This document shows positions 21,721-34,034 of a stretch of 64,000 nucleotides of DNA, one piece after another (the stretch's first letter is position 1; the number at the start of each line of letters is the position of its first letter). Origin of the DNA: Floccularia luteovirens (taxonomy: Eukaryota > Basidiomycota > Agaricomycetes > Agaricales > Squamanitaceae); the NCBI GenBank assembly GCA_009739215.1, contig VSJF01000004.1:1054001-1118000 (forward strand). The letters run 5' to 3'. A program made the translations under genes and the position numbers. The notes under the pieces were generated by a model. That model made no database searches. It worked only from the letters and a program-made list of their open reading frames with translations, and was not told where the DNA came from.

Positions 21721-24700
21721 TTAGAGAATGTCACGCAAACTTAAGGGAACTTCAGGCTAGAAAAGAGAGTCTTGATGAGCAACGAGGAAAATCGAATGAT
21801 TTGAGGAGAAACTTACACATTTGATTCTAAATGCGTCATGTTTGGGTCAGAATGAAATGCTGTGTCGCGTATTGGTATTCACTCACTTATAGAAACATTC
21901 TATGGATCGCAACATTTCGACATCTCCACCAGTTGCAGTCACGAAATTTACAACAACTCCAGCACGAGTGTAGTGAGCCGCGATAGCAGGAGCAACACTG
22001 GTCGGAATGATAAGTATAAAGCTCATTGAAAGATGAATAAAGAAACACACCGGTGCGCATACTCTTCAACAGCTTTTGGTAGATCTATTGAGCACCGTCA
22101 ATATAGAGAACCCACATAAAGTTCTGGGTGGTGGGGACTGACCGTAGTTTATAATGAGCGGAACATGAGAAACTTCTGGGGCTTTCACTTGAACATCATA
22201 AACAACAAGAACCTTTGTGTTAGATTGCCTCAACATCGTTGTAGCAGCCATGCGGAACTTGTTTAATGCAGCAAGCTTAGTTCCAGCATTCATATCACCG
22301 TGCTTTAAGAGAAATTAGGTTGAGAATATGAGATTGGTATTTGTGCTCACGAGTGGAATCGCTTCTAGACCACGGCTAGCCAACTTATACACGACCGAAT
22401 CGAGAGCAGTCATTCCACCAACGTAGACGATAGCTTGGCTGACGTCTATATCGTCAAATGCGTCAGCAAGGGCGTCAAGTTTCCATTCACGAGCTTGTGC
22501 AGTTTCAGCATTGGATGCGCCTCGGCCAGAACCAATGATACCCAATCCACCTCCAGGAGTGGTAATCACGGGGTCCGATCGGCCACCTGCAGTAAAGGCT
22601 AGGTAGAGATAGAATTGCCGAAGACCTTTGGAGCCTTGGGATGCTTCCGGATTGGTAACGTTACCGTCCCGACGAACAAGGACACGAACGGGCTCTCGAA
22701 GTTGAATGGCGGTTGCAAGATTGAGAACGTCTTGTGGAACAGTATTTGAAAATAGTGCAGTCTGACGCTCGATAGAGGAAATATTGCTGTTATTGCTTTC
22801 GGAGTTTGATGGTGATGCCACGGAAGAGAACCTGCGATTCTGGAAAGATGAGCTCGCTGGACTACCACTCTCAAATGGTGAGGTCAATGTAGTTTGAGAA
22901 ATCGGTATAGGCGCGGAGGTAATAGCTGAGGTACCACCGGTTCCTAGAGGACGTGATCGTGGTGGAGGAAGGAGTTTGACAATGTTGAAAACAAACTCGT
23001 GTAAGTTGCGCGCGATAAGCTGATCAACTTCATCAAGAACAAGGAAGCGTACTTCAGAGCCAGTAAGACCTCCTGGACTCGTGAAAAGTGCGTGAAGCTT
23101 TTGTGGTGTACCACAAATTATATGAGGCATATTTTGTTGGAGGAGGCGCAACTCTTGGGTGAGGTCGTTGTTTGCTGATGCTGCTCCGACACCAAGCGCG
23201 GATTTTACACCTATCGGCCCACCTAAATCTCGAATCATCCGTTGTGCTTGGGTTGCCTGATCTACCGTAGTAGATATCATTATTACGATCGGGCCACGAT
23301 TAGGTGGACGAACTGTCATTTTCGTGACTGCAATCTGAATAGCAGGAATAACATATGCCGCGATGCGCTCTTGTGTGGGTGGAGCTTGAGCGATTATATC
23401 AGCACCTCGGATAAGGAACGGGAGTGCTCTTTGCTGAATTTTGTTTGGCGGGCCAACGCTACATGATCAAAATAAGATATCGGAAGGAAGGAAGAAGAAC
23501 AGATCCTACCCGAACTTTGATAAAGACCTCAGAAGCTCAGGTGCAAGTGGAAGCTGTTCCCATTTAGAAATTATAGGACCAGAATCACGAGGCGTACCGC
23601 TTGCCCAGGCGTCGCTTTGAGAATCCAAGATCTTTATGAAATTAAAGTTAATCACAGCTCAATATTATGGCACAATAAGCAGCCTTACACTCGACGATTC
23701 GCGTCGGAGAAGTCCAGATACTGAGCGTCGTTTACTATCGCGAAGTAGCGTCTCAGGACGACTAATGTTAGGTTCGGATGGCCGTATGGGGAGATCGAGC
23801 GTTCCAGCAGACCATGTCCGCATAGGTGGATTGGGTTGGCGTGGAGATGGTCGCAGGTCTGAGCGATTGGGTATGACATGCCCAACTAATGAAGAAGCCG
23901 CAATTGAGGGTGGCGACATCATCTGATTGGGGGGAATGTCTTGTTGAGGGGTATTGAGACTAATTACAGAGTTATTGCGAGCATCATTCAGAGTGGAATG
24001 AATTTGCTGAGTCTGGAGTGCAAGTAGCTGCCCAACGGATGAAGTTAATGTATTCAAGCGTTGCGATATGGAAGTGATATCGTCTGACGGTGCAGACTGG
24101 TTGGGGGCTATGTTGCCTATGGACGGACGGTGATTCATTACGCCTGGGAAGTTATGGCCGTTTGCATTTGCAGAGAAAGGATCTTTGAATTCTGGCTGGC
24201 TATTGGCTCCTATCGCACGTTCGACTAAAAGATTTACTTTTCGGTGCATTTCTCCTAGGTCGTGTTGTATCTCGCGCGTAGAGTACTCATATCGCACAAG
24301 ACGTTCCAGAATTTCATGCATTAAAGGAGATGCTTTGAGTTGTGCTTCAAAGCTACGAGACGGCTGATCGCTCGAAGCGTGATAACTTCCAGAATCTAAT
24401 GATGACACAGGAGAAGAGGAGGTGAAAGCGCCACCTGGGATTGATGAACCTACTGTGGTTGATGGCTAATGGTGGCGTTGATATATTTTCTCGTTCCTGT
24501 TGGAAAGAAAAAGAGGGACCAATATCATGTTTTCCATTCCCATTTTCAGCATTGGGACCTGGAGTATCTTGACTATCATCGCCTTCCGGTAGTGTGTGGA
24601 GAATGACGACGTTGGATTCTTTCTGATTCCTTATTTCTTTTGTTGTGTATGGCTGGCGGTTGTCGAGCTGGCGGTATGTCGGTGACCTCCGCGAGTTGTC

Positions 24701-24925
24701 CAGTAGGGGTAAGAGTGGATTGTCGAACTTCTCTTGTGGTGGGCTCGGTGGAGACTTGGTTGAATGTGGGTCCGGTGGTGGGACGGTCAAAGGAGAGATT
24801 GGCGAGCGGTCCCTTTCAAGATATCTGTGGAGGTTTCCCGTATCACTCTCATATTCTTCGGCGGTCCGGAGACTACCTGGAAAGAAGGGCATAGAGGCAG
24901 GGTTTAAAGCTGCACTCCTCGCCAT
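21721..24925 (-). CDS. eIF4A-like DEAD-box protein with degenerate ATPase motifs
   Basis: Nine exons (24925-24454, 24395-23689, 23631-23510, 23458-22351, 22302-22143, 22084-22051, 21997-21887, 21826-21817, 21756-21721) give 919 residues. The first 400 are Ser/Pro/Asn-rich and probably disordered. The helicase core then starts with a Q-motif-like FGVGPPNKIQQRALPF. At motif I, where eIF4A has AxSGTGKT, it reads AQAPPTQERIA, without the Walker Lys; motif II is DEVD, motif III is SNT instead of SAT, and the HRxGRxGR motif VI reads AHRVAPAIAAH. Other blocks still align with eIF4A (ICGTPQKLHAL, HGDM, LIINYDLP, VVVNFVT, and the C-terminal PEVPLSLRDIL). A 70-residue Ser-rich insert splits the first RecA domain. 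The chain is open and fully spliced, so it looks like a real but probably ATPase-dead family member. Confidence 0.85.
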
Positions 24926-25366
24926 GGTGGAGACGGGGGAGATAGATGAGGTTTTGAAAGGAACTAACGAGTCCAACTGCACAAGCGGTTAGTAAGCCAA
25001 CCCAATAATGAAATGAGAATTTGAGTCAGGAAATTCTTACCAGACAATTGAGATGAAAGTCACTAGACAGGTTCCATACAGCTCAAGAGATAGACAAGGA
25101 TGATGGACGATGAAGGGAAATGCCAGTAACAACGGATCTTTGAATGTCCCCGAGCGAGTGGGGAAAGTGGGACAAAGGGTTCAAACAAGTTTGATGTGAC
25201 TTAGAAAGCCTTGCGACCGACTTCTAAATCAGGCTCGTTAAAGCTTCTCTTTCTTATAAAAACACCGAACCATCAGGGATTTTGTGTACACTAATCAATT
25301 CATACAAAAGTTAAACGAGTGTGGTAACCAGCATATCATGGTATCAAGGAGTGTTGTGCTCTTAAA
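24926..25366. other. Intergenic, upstream of eIF4A-like gene
   Basis: These 441 bases hold the promoter of the eIF4A-like gene and the 3' flank of the RRM gene, both on the minus strand. No coding exon or repeat recognised. Confidence 0.4.
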
Positions 25367-26279
25367 TCAAGTCACCGTTTTCGTAAATGAAAAACCAAAA
25401 AAGTCATGACGATCATTTACTGCGTTCATTAACAGTTCCGTCGCTTGAGCTCGAAGACTAATGGAATTTCAGTAAGGGTTTCTAGACACAGTGTGATAAA
25501 CTCACGCTTTGCCTCTGCGTGTTTTGGTGTCTGCAGTTAAGCCACTACTCGCTAACATTTTTGCGATGTTTTCTAAGATGGAGCAATGTAAGATATACAC
25601 CGGACATACGAAAGAAACGCAGCAGCCTACTTTCGAGAATATTGGCAACCTCGGGGAGATCCGCAGGCGAAGGAGAAACCTTATAGTATGTTAACATGTG
25701 AATAGTTTGGCTAGTCTGTTGACTCACCACTAATCTACAACCATCCAGGTTTTGACCATTCTTTGCTAGGGCCTTTCTGGCTAACTTAGAATTCACGAAT
25801 TCCATTGTGGCGTACAGACGGTCGCGGGGTCCACGAAGGTGTGCCGGTATTTCAACCCCGACAGAAACATTTTGACCTTGGGCACAACGAATTAGTGTGT
25901 TCTTGATGCCACCAATGTCGTCGAAGAACGATTCCAAACGTTCCGGTGTAATCGCAGAGTGAAACTTTAAGAATATTTAATATTCGAGAAAGCAAACAAG
26001 AACCAGAGCATACTGACGTTCCCAATAAATATGTAGTTGAAGTCGACTTTGTAGCCTCTGACCGACATGTCCATAATTTTCTTTTTCTTTGCCGATTTCT
26101 CAATCGAATCATATTTGCGCAATCGTTGTGGCCTACTGATTCGATTTAAACCCGCTTCGCGGTCCACGCGCGACGAGTTCTTGGCCTACATATATATGTT
26201 ACAATGTGGATGTCAAGGTTAAGATGCAGTCGCGTACCTTCTGCTTCGCTAACTTTCGAGAAGCTGGTGGGATTGTCAT
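25367..26279 (-). CDS. Small RRM-domain RNA-binding protein
   Basis: Six exons (26279-26238, 26185-26018, 25964-25728, 25679-25610, 25572-25506, 25457-25367) give 224 residues with consistent phases. A basic N-terminus (SIEKSAKKKKI) precedes one RRM: RNP2 is YIFIGN, followed by a helix (TPERLESFFDDIGGI), and RNP1 is RLYATMEFV. The C-terminal part (PADLPEVANILESRLL, then TKTRRGKALRAQATELL) is helical and basic. I do not recognise the specific orthologue; size and basicity recall small nucleolar ribosome-biogenesis RRM proteins, but that is a guess. The fourth intron (25573-25609) is short at 37 nt. Upstream sequence has open stretches to about 26510 that could be extra 5' exons; the ATG at 26279 is the simplest start. 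Confidence 0.7.
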
Positions 26280-26606
26280 TATATCAGATGAGAGGAGTTG
26301 TTGAAGACGATAATAGGGGTTATTCGACTGATGTTGCAAAATGTCCACTTTTAACTGTTTTCTTTTTTGTCAAAGCTGGTACCTTCGCATGTTCGTTGCC
26401 AGCTTTAACTGATGTGGCCAACAATTCTGCTTTGATCTGCATAAGAGCCACAACTTCTGATTTAACGAACAATAAGCAACGCAGGACGTAGGGTTGATGC
26501 AGGTCTGATGGCCATGCCGGCCACAACTTGGGTCAACATCACATTGAAGTCGCTTATGCAATCATTATAATTTTGTTTTTACTTTCTCAAGATCTCCGTA
26601 CTGGTC

Positions 26607-27018
26607 ATGGAACATATCAGGATATACCGGTCTCTGCTAAAGGGACTTACGAGATCTGTACGTTTTAATTCCTCTAGAAAATATGTTTTCTATACCCTTT
26701 ACAGACTCATCCTCGAAAACCGAACAAAGTTCTTGCACTTCGTATTCGCAACCTAGTCGACAACAATTGTGAGCCAAAAAATACTCAAGTGCTTCAAGAC
26801 CTTCGACACGCTGCCTTATTTCTGAAGCACCAGCATGAACACAAGGTTGGTTCCTATTCTACAACATATCGCTACGAACTACATTAATACCCAAAATACA
26901 GCTTCTACTGGAGAGATATAATCCCTTGATTGATCTGACAGCAGAGGAGCGAATACACAAGACTGCCCGTCGTGTGGGACTGGACATGCCCATAACACAT
27001 AAAGAAGAGACTAAGTAG
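26607..27018 (+). CDS. FMC1-like mitochondrial ATP synthase assembly factor (LYR family)
   Basis: Three exons (26607-26657, 26705-26845, 26902-27018) encode 102 residues. The N-terminus contains an LYR-type start (IYRSLLKGLTRS), the middle is helical (LQDLRHAALFLKHQHEH) and the C-terminus reads LLLERYNPLIDLTAEERI then ARRVGLDMP, a block characteristic of Fmc1, which in yeast assists Atp12 in assembling the F1 sector of ATP synthase. Introns are 47 and 56 nt. It is divergent from the RRM gene (327 bases between starts). It follows SUA5's promoter by 113 bases on the same strand. Confidence 0.78.
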
Positions 27019-27131
27019 AGATCATATATAACTTAGAGTATGCATTAGCCTATCTAAGAATAATTGACAATAAAGAAAAACAAAGTTTTTGCTTTTGCTG
27101 TGAACAATCATATAGTGATAACAAATAATTC

Positions 27132-28370
27132 ATGCGAACGTCACCACAGACGTTCGCCAGATTCATGAACCTTACTCGTCCATGTTCATCCCAGGTTCTG
27201 GTTTGTGATCCAAATTCAATAACCTTCCCGTCCCCAGACAAACCAAATATCACCTCTTCAGAAACAACACATGCACTTCACGCAGCATCTCACCACCTCC
27301 GTAACCTATTCCAGACTGTGGTCTTCCCGACAGAGACTGTTTATGGGCTGGGCGCTTCAGCTTTAAACTCTTCAGCCGTTGCAAAAATCTTCGCCACCAA
27401 GGGACGACCTCCTGATAATCCGCTTATTGTTCATGTCTCCTCTTTCGACATGCTCAAGACATTACTTCCATCAGATTATACTGTCCCAAAGACATATCAT
27501 GTTCTAATGAAGCATTTCTGGCCTGGACCTTTAACACTTCTATTCCCAAGAAATTCGGAAGTTATCCCATCGATCATCACTGCGGGTCAATCTACTGTGG
27601 CTATTAGGATGCCTTCTCATCCTGTTGCGAGGGCACTGATTGCTGTAGCAAATATCCCTCTGGCAGCCCCCAGTGCGAATACTTCAGGAAAGCCGAGTCC
27701 GACTCGAATCGAACATGTAATACAAGATCTTGGGGGGAAAGTGGATATTTTCATTGATGGGGGACAATGCGGAGTAGGCCTTGAAAGTACTGTGGTTGAT
27801 GGATTGCACGAAGACGGCGATATCCGTGTCTTGAGACCTGGTGGTATAACTGTAGAGGATATCGAAAATGCACTCAGAGAAGAGCTACATAGCCATGCCA
27901 TACCAAAAGTACTGGTGCATCGTCGTGATTTCCAAGATGAGGAAATGGAACAGTCACCTACTACCCCAGGAATGAAGTATCGTCATTATTCACCATCTGT
28001 CCCTATTACATTACTTCGCAAGACTCCTTCGCCAGACTATGAGTCTTCCATCTCCCTTGATAATTTTCTGAGCTCATTGGGACACTCCGATGCCAAACCT
28101 ATGAAAGTCGGGGTTATGGCACCTTCAGACTCTCCCTTATGGAAGGACTTGCTACCAAAAGAAGGATTCAACTGGCATAGATTCATTCTTGGGCCGATAG
28201 CAGAGCCGGCGATAACGGCCCAACGCCTCTTTCATGGCTTTTTAACGTTGGAACAAGAAGGAGTTAATCATATCCTGATCGAGGAGATATCAGAGGAACG
28301 AGAAGGTCTCGCGATCATGAATCGTGTAAAGAAAGCAGCTGGTGATACACAATGGATAACGCCCGGCTAG
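27132..28370 (+). CDS. SUA5: Threonylcarbamoyl-AMP synthase SUA5
   Basis: A single uninterrupted frame of 412 codons, unusual in this intron-rich window. The YrdC-like domain shows FPTETVYGLGASA, the KGRPPDNPLIVH loop (Lys-x-Arg plus PxNPL), TVAIRMPSHPVAR and APSANTSGKPSPT, the classical ATP and threonine/bicarbonate binding blocks. The linker TPGMKYRHYSP and the following C-terminal Sua5 domain (to residue 412) are present, so this is the two-domain form. It makes threonylcarbamoyl-AMP for t6A37 formation on ANN-decoding tRNAs. The start may lie a few codons further in (MNLTRPCSSQ), since the first ATG context gives a slightly basic, possibly mitochondrial, leader. Confidence 0.95.
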   Translation: MRTSPQTFARFMNLTRPCSSQVLVCDPNSITFPSPDKPNITSSETTHALHAASHHLRNLFQTVVFPTETVYGLGASALNSSAVAKIFATKGRPPDNPLIVHVSSFDMLKTLLPSDYTVPKTYHVLMKHFWPGPLTLLFPRNSEVIPSIITAGQSTVAIRMPSHPVARALIAVANIPLAAPSANTSGKPSPTRIEHVIQDLGGKVDIFIDGGQCGVGLESTVVDGLHEDGDIRVLRPGGITVEDIENALREELHSHAIPKVLVHRRDFQDEEMEQSPTTPGMKYRHYSPSVPITLLRKTPSPDYESSISLDNFLSSLGHSDAKPMKVGVMAPSDSPLWKDLLPKEGFNWHRFILGPIAEPAITAQRLFHGFLTLEQEGVNHILIEEISEEREGLAIMNRVKKAAGDTQWITPG

Positions 28371-29188
28371 GGTGTCGATAAAATTAGGTGATTTTACTAC
28401 TTGCACCCCAGGAAACCTATTATCGTACTTTACACATATCCGGACAAGGATTGAAAATAGAGTGAGTGATTAATATCAATTTAAACCTGTTGAGCTCTTC
28501 GATGAAATCGTCGAGTTATTCATTTATTGCGTGTGATTTCGTGGTCTGCATTTTCTAGTCTTCGTTCACTATGTTGATTTTCACATGTAGGGAATGCTTC
28601 CGTCCGCGGCCAGCATGCGGGATTCCACACGTGGCCGAACGCATGTTCTCAGCGGCTCTTAACACGAGTCATGATATACTAAGGCTCTACAAATACCTCC
28701 CAGCCTTTACAACTTTGATATCTCCTACACATCACAACATTCATAACCGTGGTCAAACTAAATGAATTGAAAGTTTAGTGAAACCACACTTTTTATTCAT
28801 GATGTCATTGAAACTAGAGGTTTACGACTGCATATTCCATGATCGGCTTTGTTGTGAATATCCTTGTTTCGTAAAGAACATGTTGACGCTATAAGCCCGG
28901 TATCCTTGTTATACCCATGTCCAGCTTTTAGTACGCGATCTTTGCAATGACCTCAATTCACGTGTATTTTGCCCTTTCAAGAGTACGCCTCGTTTTATTT
29001 GCCACACCTCGTTGCTTCTTTCATCTAGTCGTTCCCTTTGCAGTTATATATATTTATCCCCTTACATGGCGGTGAAGAGATTCCCGAAAATATGTCGGTA
29101 AGCTACTGCAGGAACGGAGCAGACAGATATAAAAGAAAGACGCAATTTTGTTTCGTCTCCGTCATTATTTCCGCCTTATTCAAAGATT
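28371..29188. other. Long promoter region of HMG-box gene
   Basis: About 820 bases between SUA5 and the HMG-box gene, on the same strand. No coding exon with a family signature; a 64-codon open frame near 28571 has no supporting features. It likely contains the SUA5 3' flank and an extended regulatory region of the transcription factor, with pyrimidine-rich tracts at 29000-29060 and 29140-29180 ahead of the start. Confidence 0.45.
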
Positions 29189-30688
29189 ATGAGCTCCGAA
29201 AGTTGTAAGTCTCCTTTGAAAGTCGAGGCGACCCACTGATTGTTGCTTGCAGCTCGAGTCAAAGGCAGGGAACAATCGAGCTCTCCGATCGGTATCGTGG
29301 CACACACAAATTCCGTAGCCTCCCCGGCGCCTAACGGGATTTATCCAACAGCCCACCTGCCTCGTCAGGTTCCGTTATCTAAATGTCTCCGCAGAACGAT
29401 GGAAGCAAATCCAACAACAATTCCTATTTATCCGCTCTACGCCCTTCCTAAAATCCCGACCTTACCTCGTATAACTAGTCAAATTTCGCAAACGACATTC
29501 GTAACATCCATCAGTCAACCTAATCAGGAGCCCCCTTCACCTTCGCAACCTCACATCCCGCGCCCTCCTAATGCATTCATGCTCTTTCGTTCCGATTTCT
29601 TGAAAAGAGGGGTAGTTCCATCACATGTTGAACGGCGCCAACAAAATCTCAGTCGCATTGCCGGTGAGATTTGGAATACGATGCTTCCTGAAGAAAAGGC
29701 GGTATGGCACAGAGAGGCTGCGGAAGTTCTGGCTGAGCATCACAGGAATAACCCGAACTACAAATTTACTCCAGCTCCCCGTGGCTCGCGCCGTTTGAAA
29801 ACTAAATCTCGCCTAGAACTCTTTGATGACGAAGATGATGCAGGGCATCAGATTCGAGAGAGCTATACACAAATTCCCCGGCCTGTTGCGATGCCGGACC
29901 GTCGTAGAAAACGTAAAGTTCACAAACTACCAGTGAAGAAAGAGCCAACGGGTGATAGCGAACTCAAGGCTTCCCTCTGGCTCTCTCCCACCTCTGCCTC
30001 ACCTTCCTCTTCGGAACTCTCTTCCCCTTCTTCTAATATACCAGACCAAAGCCCTGCTCTGCCTCCTTTCTTCCCTCAATATTCCTTCCCACATCTTATA
30101 CTAGAACGTTCACTTTGTCCATCTGTTGGTCTTCCTGCAACCACTGGACCAGACCACTCAGATACATACCGTGAAAAGGAAAGGACCAAGCACTCTTCAG
30201 GAACTGGATTTTCTGGTAGTCCTGGTGGCCTTGACATTGTAAGTTACATTCTTTATTGTATGTCTATTTTGTTTTAACTACTCCATTTGCAGATACCTAC
30301 TCTGGATGACTTGGGAGGTGTCACTGCTTCAGCAACATCTCCAATTTTGAGCACTGCAGATACCCAGGGTACCCCGGGACCATTTACTCACCACAATCAA
30401 ACTCATTCAAACTATTTGGAGTCTTTTTATCCCAAAATAGCTCCACAAACTTCTCAGACGAACAACCAATCTTATTATGATAATTTACCGGGAAACGAGG
30501 AGTTGCTTTTCCAATCTCTGGACTTTGAGGGAAATCTTTTGTTTTTTGACCGAGACGATACTCAACAACGACTAGATCTTAATTTTTATTTACCACCTAG
30601 TCACTGTGATTCGGGTGCCAAGACCACGGACTCAGAAAACTTTTATAACGCGGACGCATTTCCTGCGGAGGGTACTTATTCAATATAG
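29189..30688 (+). CDS. HMG-box transcription factor (MATA_HMG type)
   Basis: Three exons (29189-29204, 29253-30238, 30293-30688) give 465 residues; the first exon is only 16 nt. The HMG box starts at about residue 105 with IPRPPNAFMLFRSDFLKRG and continues through QQNLSRIAGEIWNTMLPEEK to HHRNNPNYKF, the sequence-specific MATA_HMG subclass found in fungal mating-type and sexual-development regulators. A basic stretch follows (RRRKRKVHKLPVKKEP), then long Ser/Pro-rich and Asp/Asn-rich regions that could activate transcription. No homeodomain or pheromone-receptor genes adjoin, so nothing marks this as a mating locus. The role is inferred as DNA binding only. Confidence 0.88.
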
Positions 30689-30987
30689 TATTCAATTATG
30701 AACTTCTCCAGAATACGCACTAGATGAAATATTGTCTAAGCTGTATCGATTTTGTTTTTTTGACAGCGTGTATCGATATTTTTCTTATTTTTACTCATGT
30801 AATATACCTCACTTGTAGCACATTGATGGTCTCCGTTATACACCACATTTATTCTGGAAAAACTGGGTGAATATCACCGTTAGCTAGCAAGATACAAGTT
30901 CTAGAAAGAATATGTATTAATTGATAAACAAGCCCGTACTCTCCTCATTTTAACCACCACATTCAAGAGGGCACCAGCGAACGTGAT

Positions 30988-31571
30988 TTAATCTTTGTCT
31001 ACAGCTGTTATTCTGGTAATCATATCTTCTAATTTACGGTCAAGATGTTCCACAATTACTTGTAAATCTGGATCGCCAGTCAAAGACATGACAGATGAAG
31101 GTAAATGGTATAGAACATTAGTTCCTGTCCCATCAGCTTTCTCTAATACAAGTAGTCGTGGTGGGATGTTGTACGCGGCCCTACGATCGAGTTTTATAAT
31201 CTTCTGAGCCAGTATTGGATTGCCTATTGTGTAAACAATAGTGGCGGGGATTTTGTTGGCGGTGTCATATTTGTTTAGCCATTTATGATGCGCGAGTTCT
31301 AAGAAGTAGCTATATCATGTCGGACTCATTAGAAGCTCGCATTACTACGGCTAGGGGTTTATATAACTCACACAAAATCGTTTACACCCTTGATTGCCTC
31401 AATAGTTTCTTCGATATCAGCTCTCGCCTCTGCCTTCTTCATCATGGAGATAATTTGGGCAGAACCCTGCTTATTAACTTCATTCTCCAGACGGGTGACA
31501 ACTTCGGTAAAGGGTAGAGTAGTGTCGAATGTGACAAGTTGTGTAGTAAAGGTAGTAACAGATTTAGACAT
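30988..31571 (-). CDS. DUF302-like domain protein
   Basis: Two exons (31571-31372, 31309-30988) encode 173 residues. The N-terminal part (TFDTTLPFTEVVTRLENEVNK) and the second exon (a YTIGNPILAQKII block, then NIPPRLLVLEKADG and VLYHLPSSVM) have the spacing of the DUF302 fold, small alpha-beta proteins of unknown biochemistry found in bacteria and fungi. No signal peptide or membrane helix. Divergent from DBP8 with 418 bases between starts. The domain call rests on pattern recognition and is moderate. Confidence 0.65.
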
Positions 31572-31989
31572 GACTGGACAGAATTCTAGTTAGCTTTCGA
31601 ACCTGGTATGAATGCGTAAGTCAGCGCAAGATGACGCCTTTACGGCAAGAAAAAGATTTTACTCGGCGACAACTGATCCGCTCTACCAGCACCGGTCATA
31701 CATCGCTGCGCTTTGGATCTAAAGTGGCTATATATGTTTGGATTGCGTTGAGATTCAAAAGAATGGTTACTGAAGATATTTCCTTTGTTAGTTTGCGGCT
31801 TCATATCTTTAGGCTGTATGAATTCGGTGCCAAACGAGCTCAGAAATGTATTCAAAGTACATACTAGGATATTTAAATTTAGCGGCCCGGATATATATGG
31901 AGATGTGTTACATAATCTAAATTTACGGAAATCTTTGGACAAGCGGCAAACTAGCGGCATTCTTATCCATCTTACACCCTTCCAGCCAT

Positions 31990-34034
31990 ATGGTCACTTC
32001 TCTGAAATCAGGAAAGCAGAAGACAACAGGGAAGCGAAAAGCTCCACTAGCTGGCACACGACCACATCTAGAGCAAGTTCCCCGAAGGAAACGTCTGAAA
32101 GTCGCAGACCAACACAATGACAGCCAGTCGAGACTGTCGATTGCAGAAAGCGGTTGCTCTGCTTGGGATCGTGAAGAGAGGGAATCACTGTCGTCGGATG
32201 CTCGCAGTGACTCTAACTATAGCAGAAACGGAGAAAATCTGCAACAGAAGACAGGGTCAAGCGCTTCTGATGATGAACCTCATTCACCGAATGTGTTTAT
32301 GCCGCAAGACCGAATAGGTTTATCTAGGAAAAAACTCACAGATATCACAATTGCAACGCCCAAGATGGATTCTTTCTCCTCACTAGGAATATCATCTACC
32401 CTACAGTCAGCCCTCACTTCAATGTCAATCAAAGTGCCAACAGAAGTACAGAAGGCATGCATCCCACCGTTGTTACAAGGTAAGGTTATGTTTTGTGGCA
32501 GATAAACCAGAAATTTGATTGCGTTAATATTCTGAAGGTAGAGACTGTATTGGGAACGCTAAGACTGGCTCAGGTAAAACTATTACATTCGCCTTACCAA
32601 TACTACAAAAACTTTCTGCGGATCCATATGGAATATTTGCACTAGTATTAACACCAACAAGGTATATCAATATTATATCTTACTTTTACGTTACGAACTA
32701 ATTTTTCAAGGGAATTAGCTTTTCAGATCTCTGAACAGTTTGCTGTTCTTGGTGTTTCCTTGAATATACGGACAGCAGTTGTAGTTGGAGGCATGGACAT
32801 GATAACCCAAGCAATAGAACTCGGAAATCGTCCGCATATAGTTATTGCTACCCCAGGGAGACTTGTGGACTACCTACGTAGCAACAGTGGAGAATGGGAC
32901 CTGTCTAGAATAAAGTTTTTAGTACGGTATTCCGGCTTCCTGTACTATCTCAGTCTGACATATGGTATTAGGTCTTGGATGAGGCCGATAGGTTGTTAAC
33001 TCCCACTTTCTCCCCCGAACTCAATTACCTATTCGATATCCTTCCTAAAGAAAGACAGACCTGTCTTTTTACTGCAACCATGACACCTCAAATAGACTCT
33101 CTAGCTGAAGCATCCCCAAAACCAGGAAAACAAAAACCTTTTGTACACCGTGTAACTGAGAGGTACGTAAGTCGAATGTTTGGTATAAAATCTGGACTCA
33201 GATCGCTATTAGTACCGAAACCGTATCAACATTAAAGCAAAGTTATGTTCTTGTACCATCACATGTTAGAGAAGCATATCTGTACGATCTACTTCGCAAT
33301 CCCCCAGAGTCTACGCTTGGTTTGAGGCGAGCTCCACCCGAACCAGCTCAAAACTCGCGTAAATCGAAAAGTAAATCAAAAAACAAGAATGCAACTCCAA
33401 GCGAAGAAGTCATTCAACCCCCTCCTACAATAATATTCTGTGCACGAGCGCGCACAGCAGCATATTTGACTGCTCTTCTGAAAACACTGTCGATAAGAAG
33501 TACGGCACTACACTCCCGACTAACGCAACGCGAACGCCTGTCTTCATTATCTTTGTTCCGAGCATCCGTTGTTCCTGTATTAGTGTCTACGGACGTTGGT
33601 GCTCGAGGTCTAGATATTGAGGATGTTGCCATGATAATAAACTGGGACTTGCCCCAAGAGCCTGAAGAATATACTCACAGAGTTGGGAGGACAGCACGTG
33701 CTGGTAAAGGAGGTGTTGCCATCAGTTTTGTCACGGAAAGAGATGAGGAGAAAATTCTCAAGATAGAGGAACGCATAAGTGAGTGGCCAATCCAATTTCA
33801 AAAGAGTATATCTTGAATAACAAGACAGGAACGAGACTTGAGGAATTGACGCTGAAGGAAGAGAGAGTGCTAGAACAGTTGAATGTTGTTTCAACTGGCA
33901 AACGGCTGGCCAATATGGTGAGAGTGATAAGAATGTTGGTGTTTCATATATTGAACATGTTTTATAAGGAACTACATGACTCCAAGTTCGGGAAGCGTGA
34001 AGAGGTTCGTAGGGTGAAAAATGGGAAGGTGTAA
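31990..34034 (+). CDS. DBP8: DEAD-box RNA helicase DBP8 (DDX49-like)
   Basis: Seven exons (31990-32479, 32538-32661, 32711-32921, 32972-33162, 33213-33778, 33829-33917, 33969-34034) give 578 residues. A basic/acidic N-terminal extension of about 125 residues precedes a complete helicase core: Q-motif region [14 protein letters not shown], motif I AKTGSGKT, Ia PTRELAFQ, Ib TPGRL, II DEAD, III TAT in place of [27 protein letters not shown]. The order and the short C-terminus ([18 protein letters not shown]) fit Dbp8, which works with Esf2 in early 18S rRNA processing in the nucleolus. A Lys/Ser-rich insert around residues 395-415 enlarges the second RecA domain. This is an active-looking contrast to the degenerate helicase at 21.7-24.9 kb. 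Confidence 0.9.

Noticed and set aside
29189..30688. HMG-box gene as part of a mating-type locus
   Set aside because: No homeodomain, pheromone or receptor genes are nearby; the box alone is not diagnostic in basidiomycetes.
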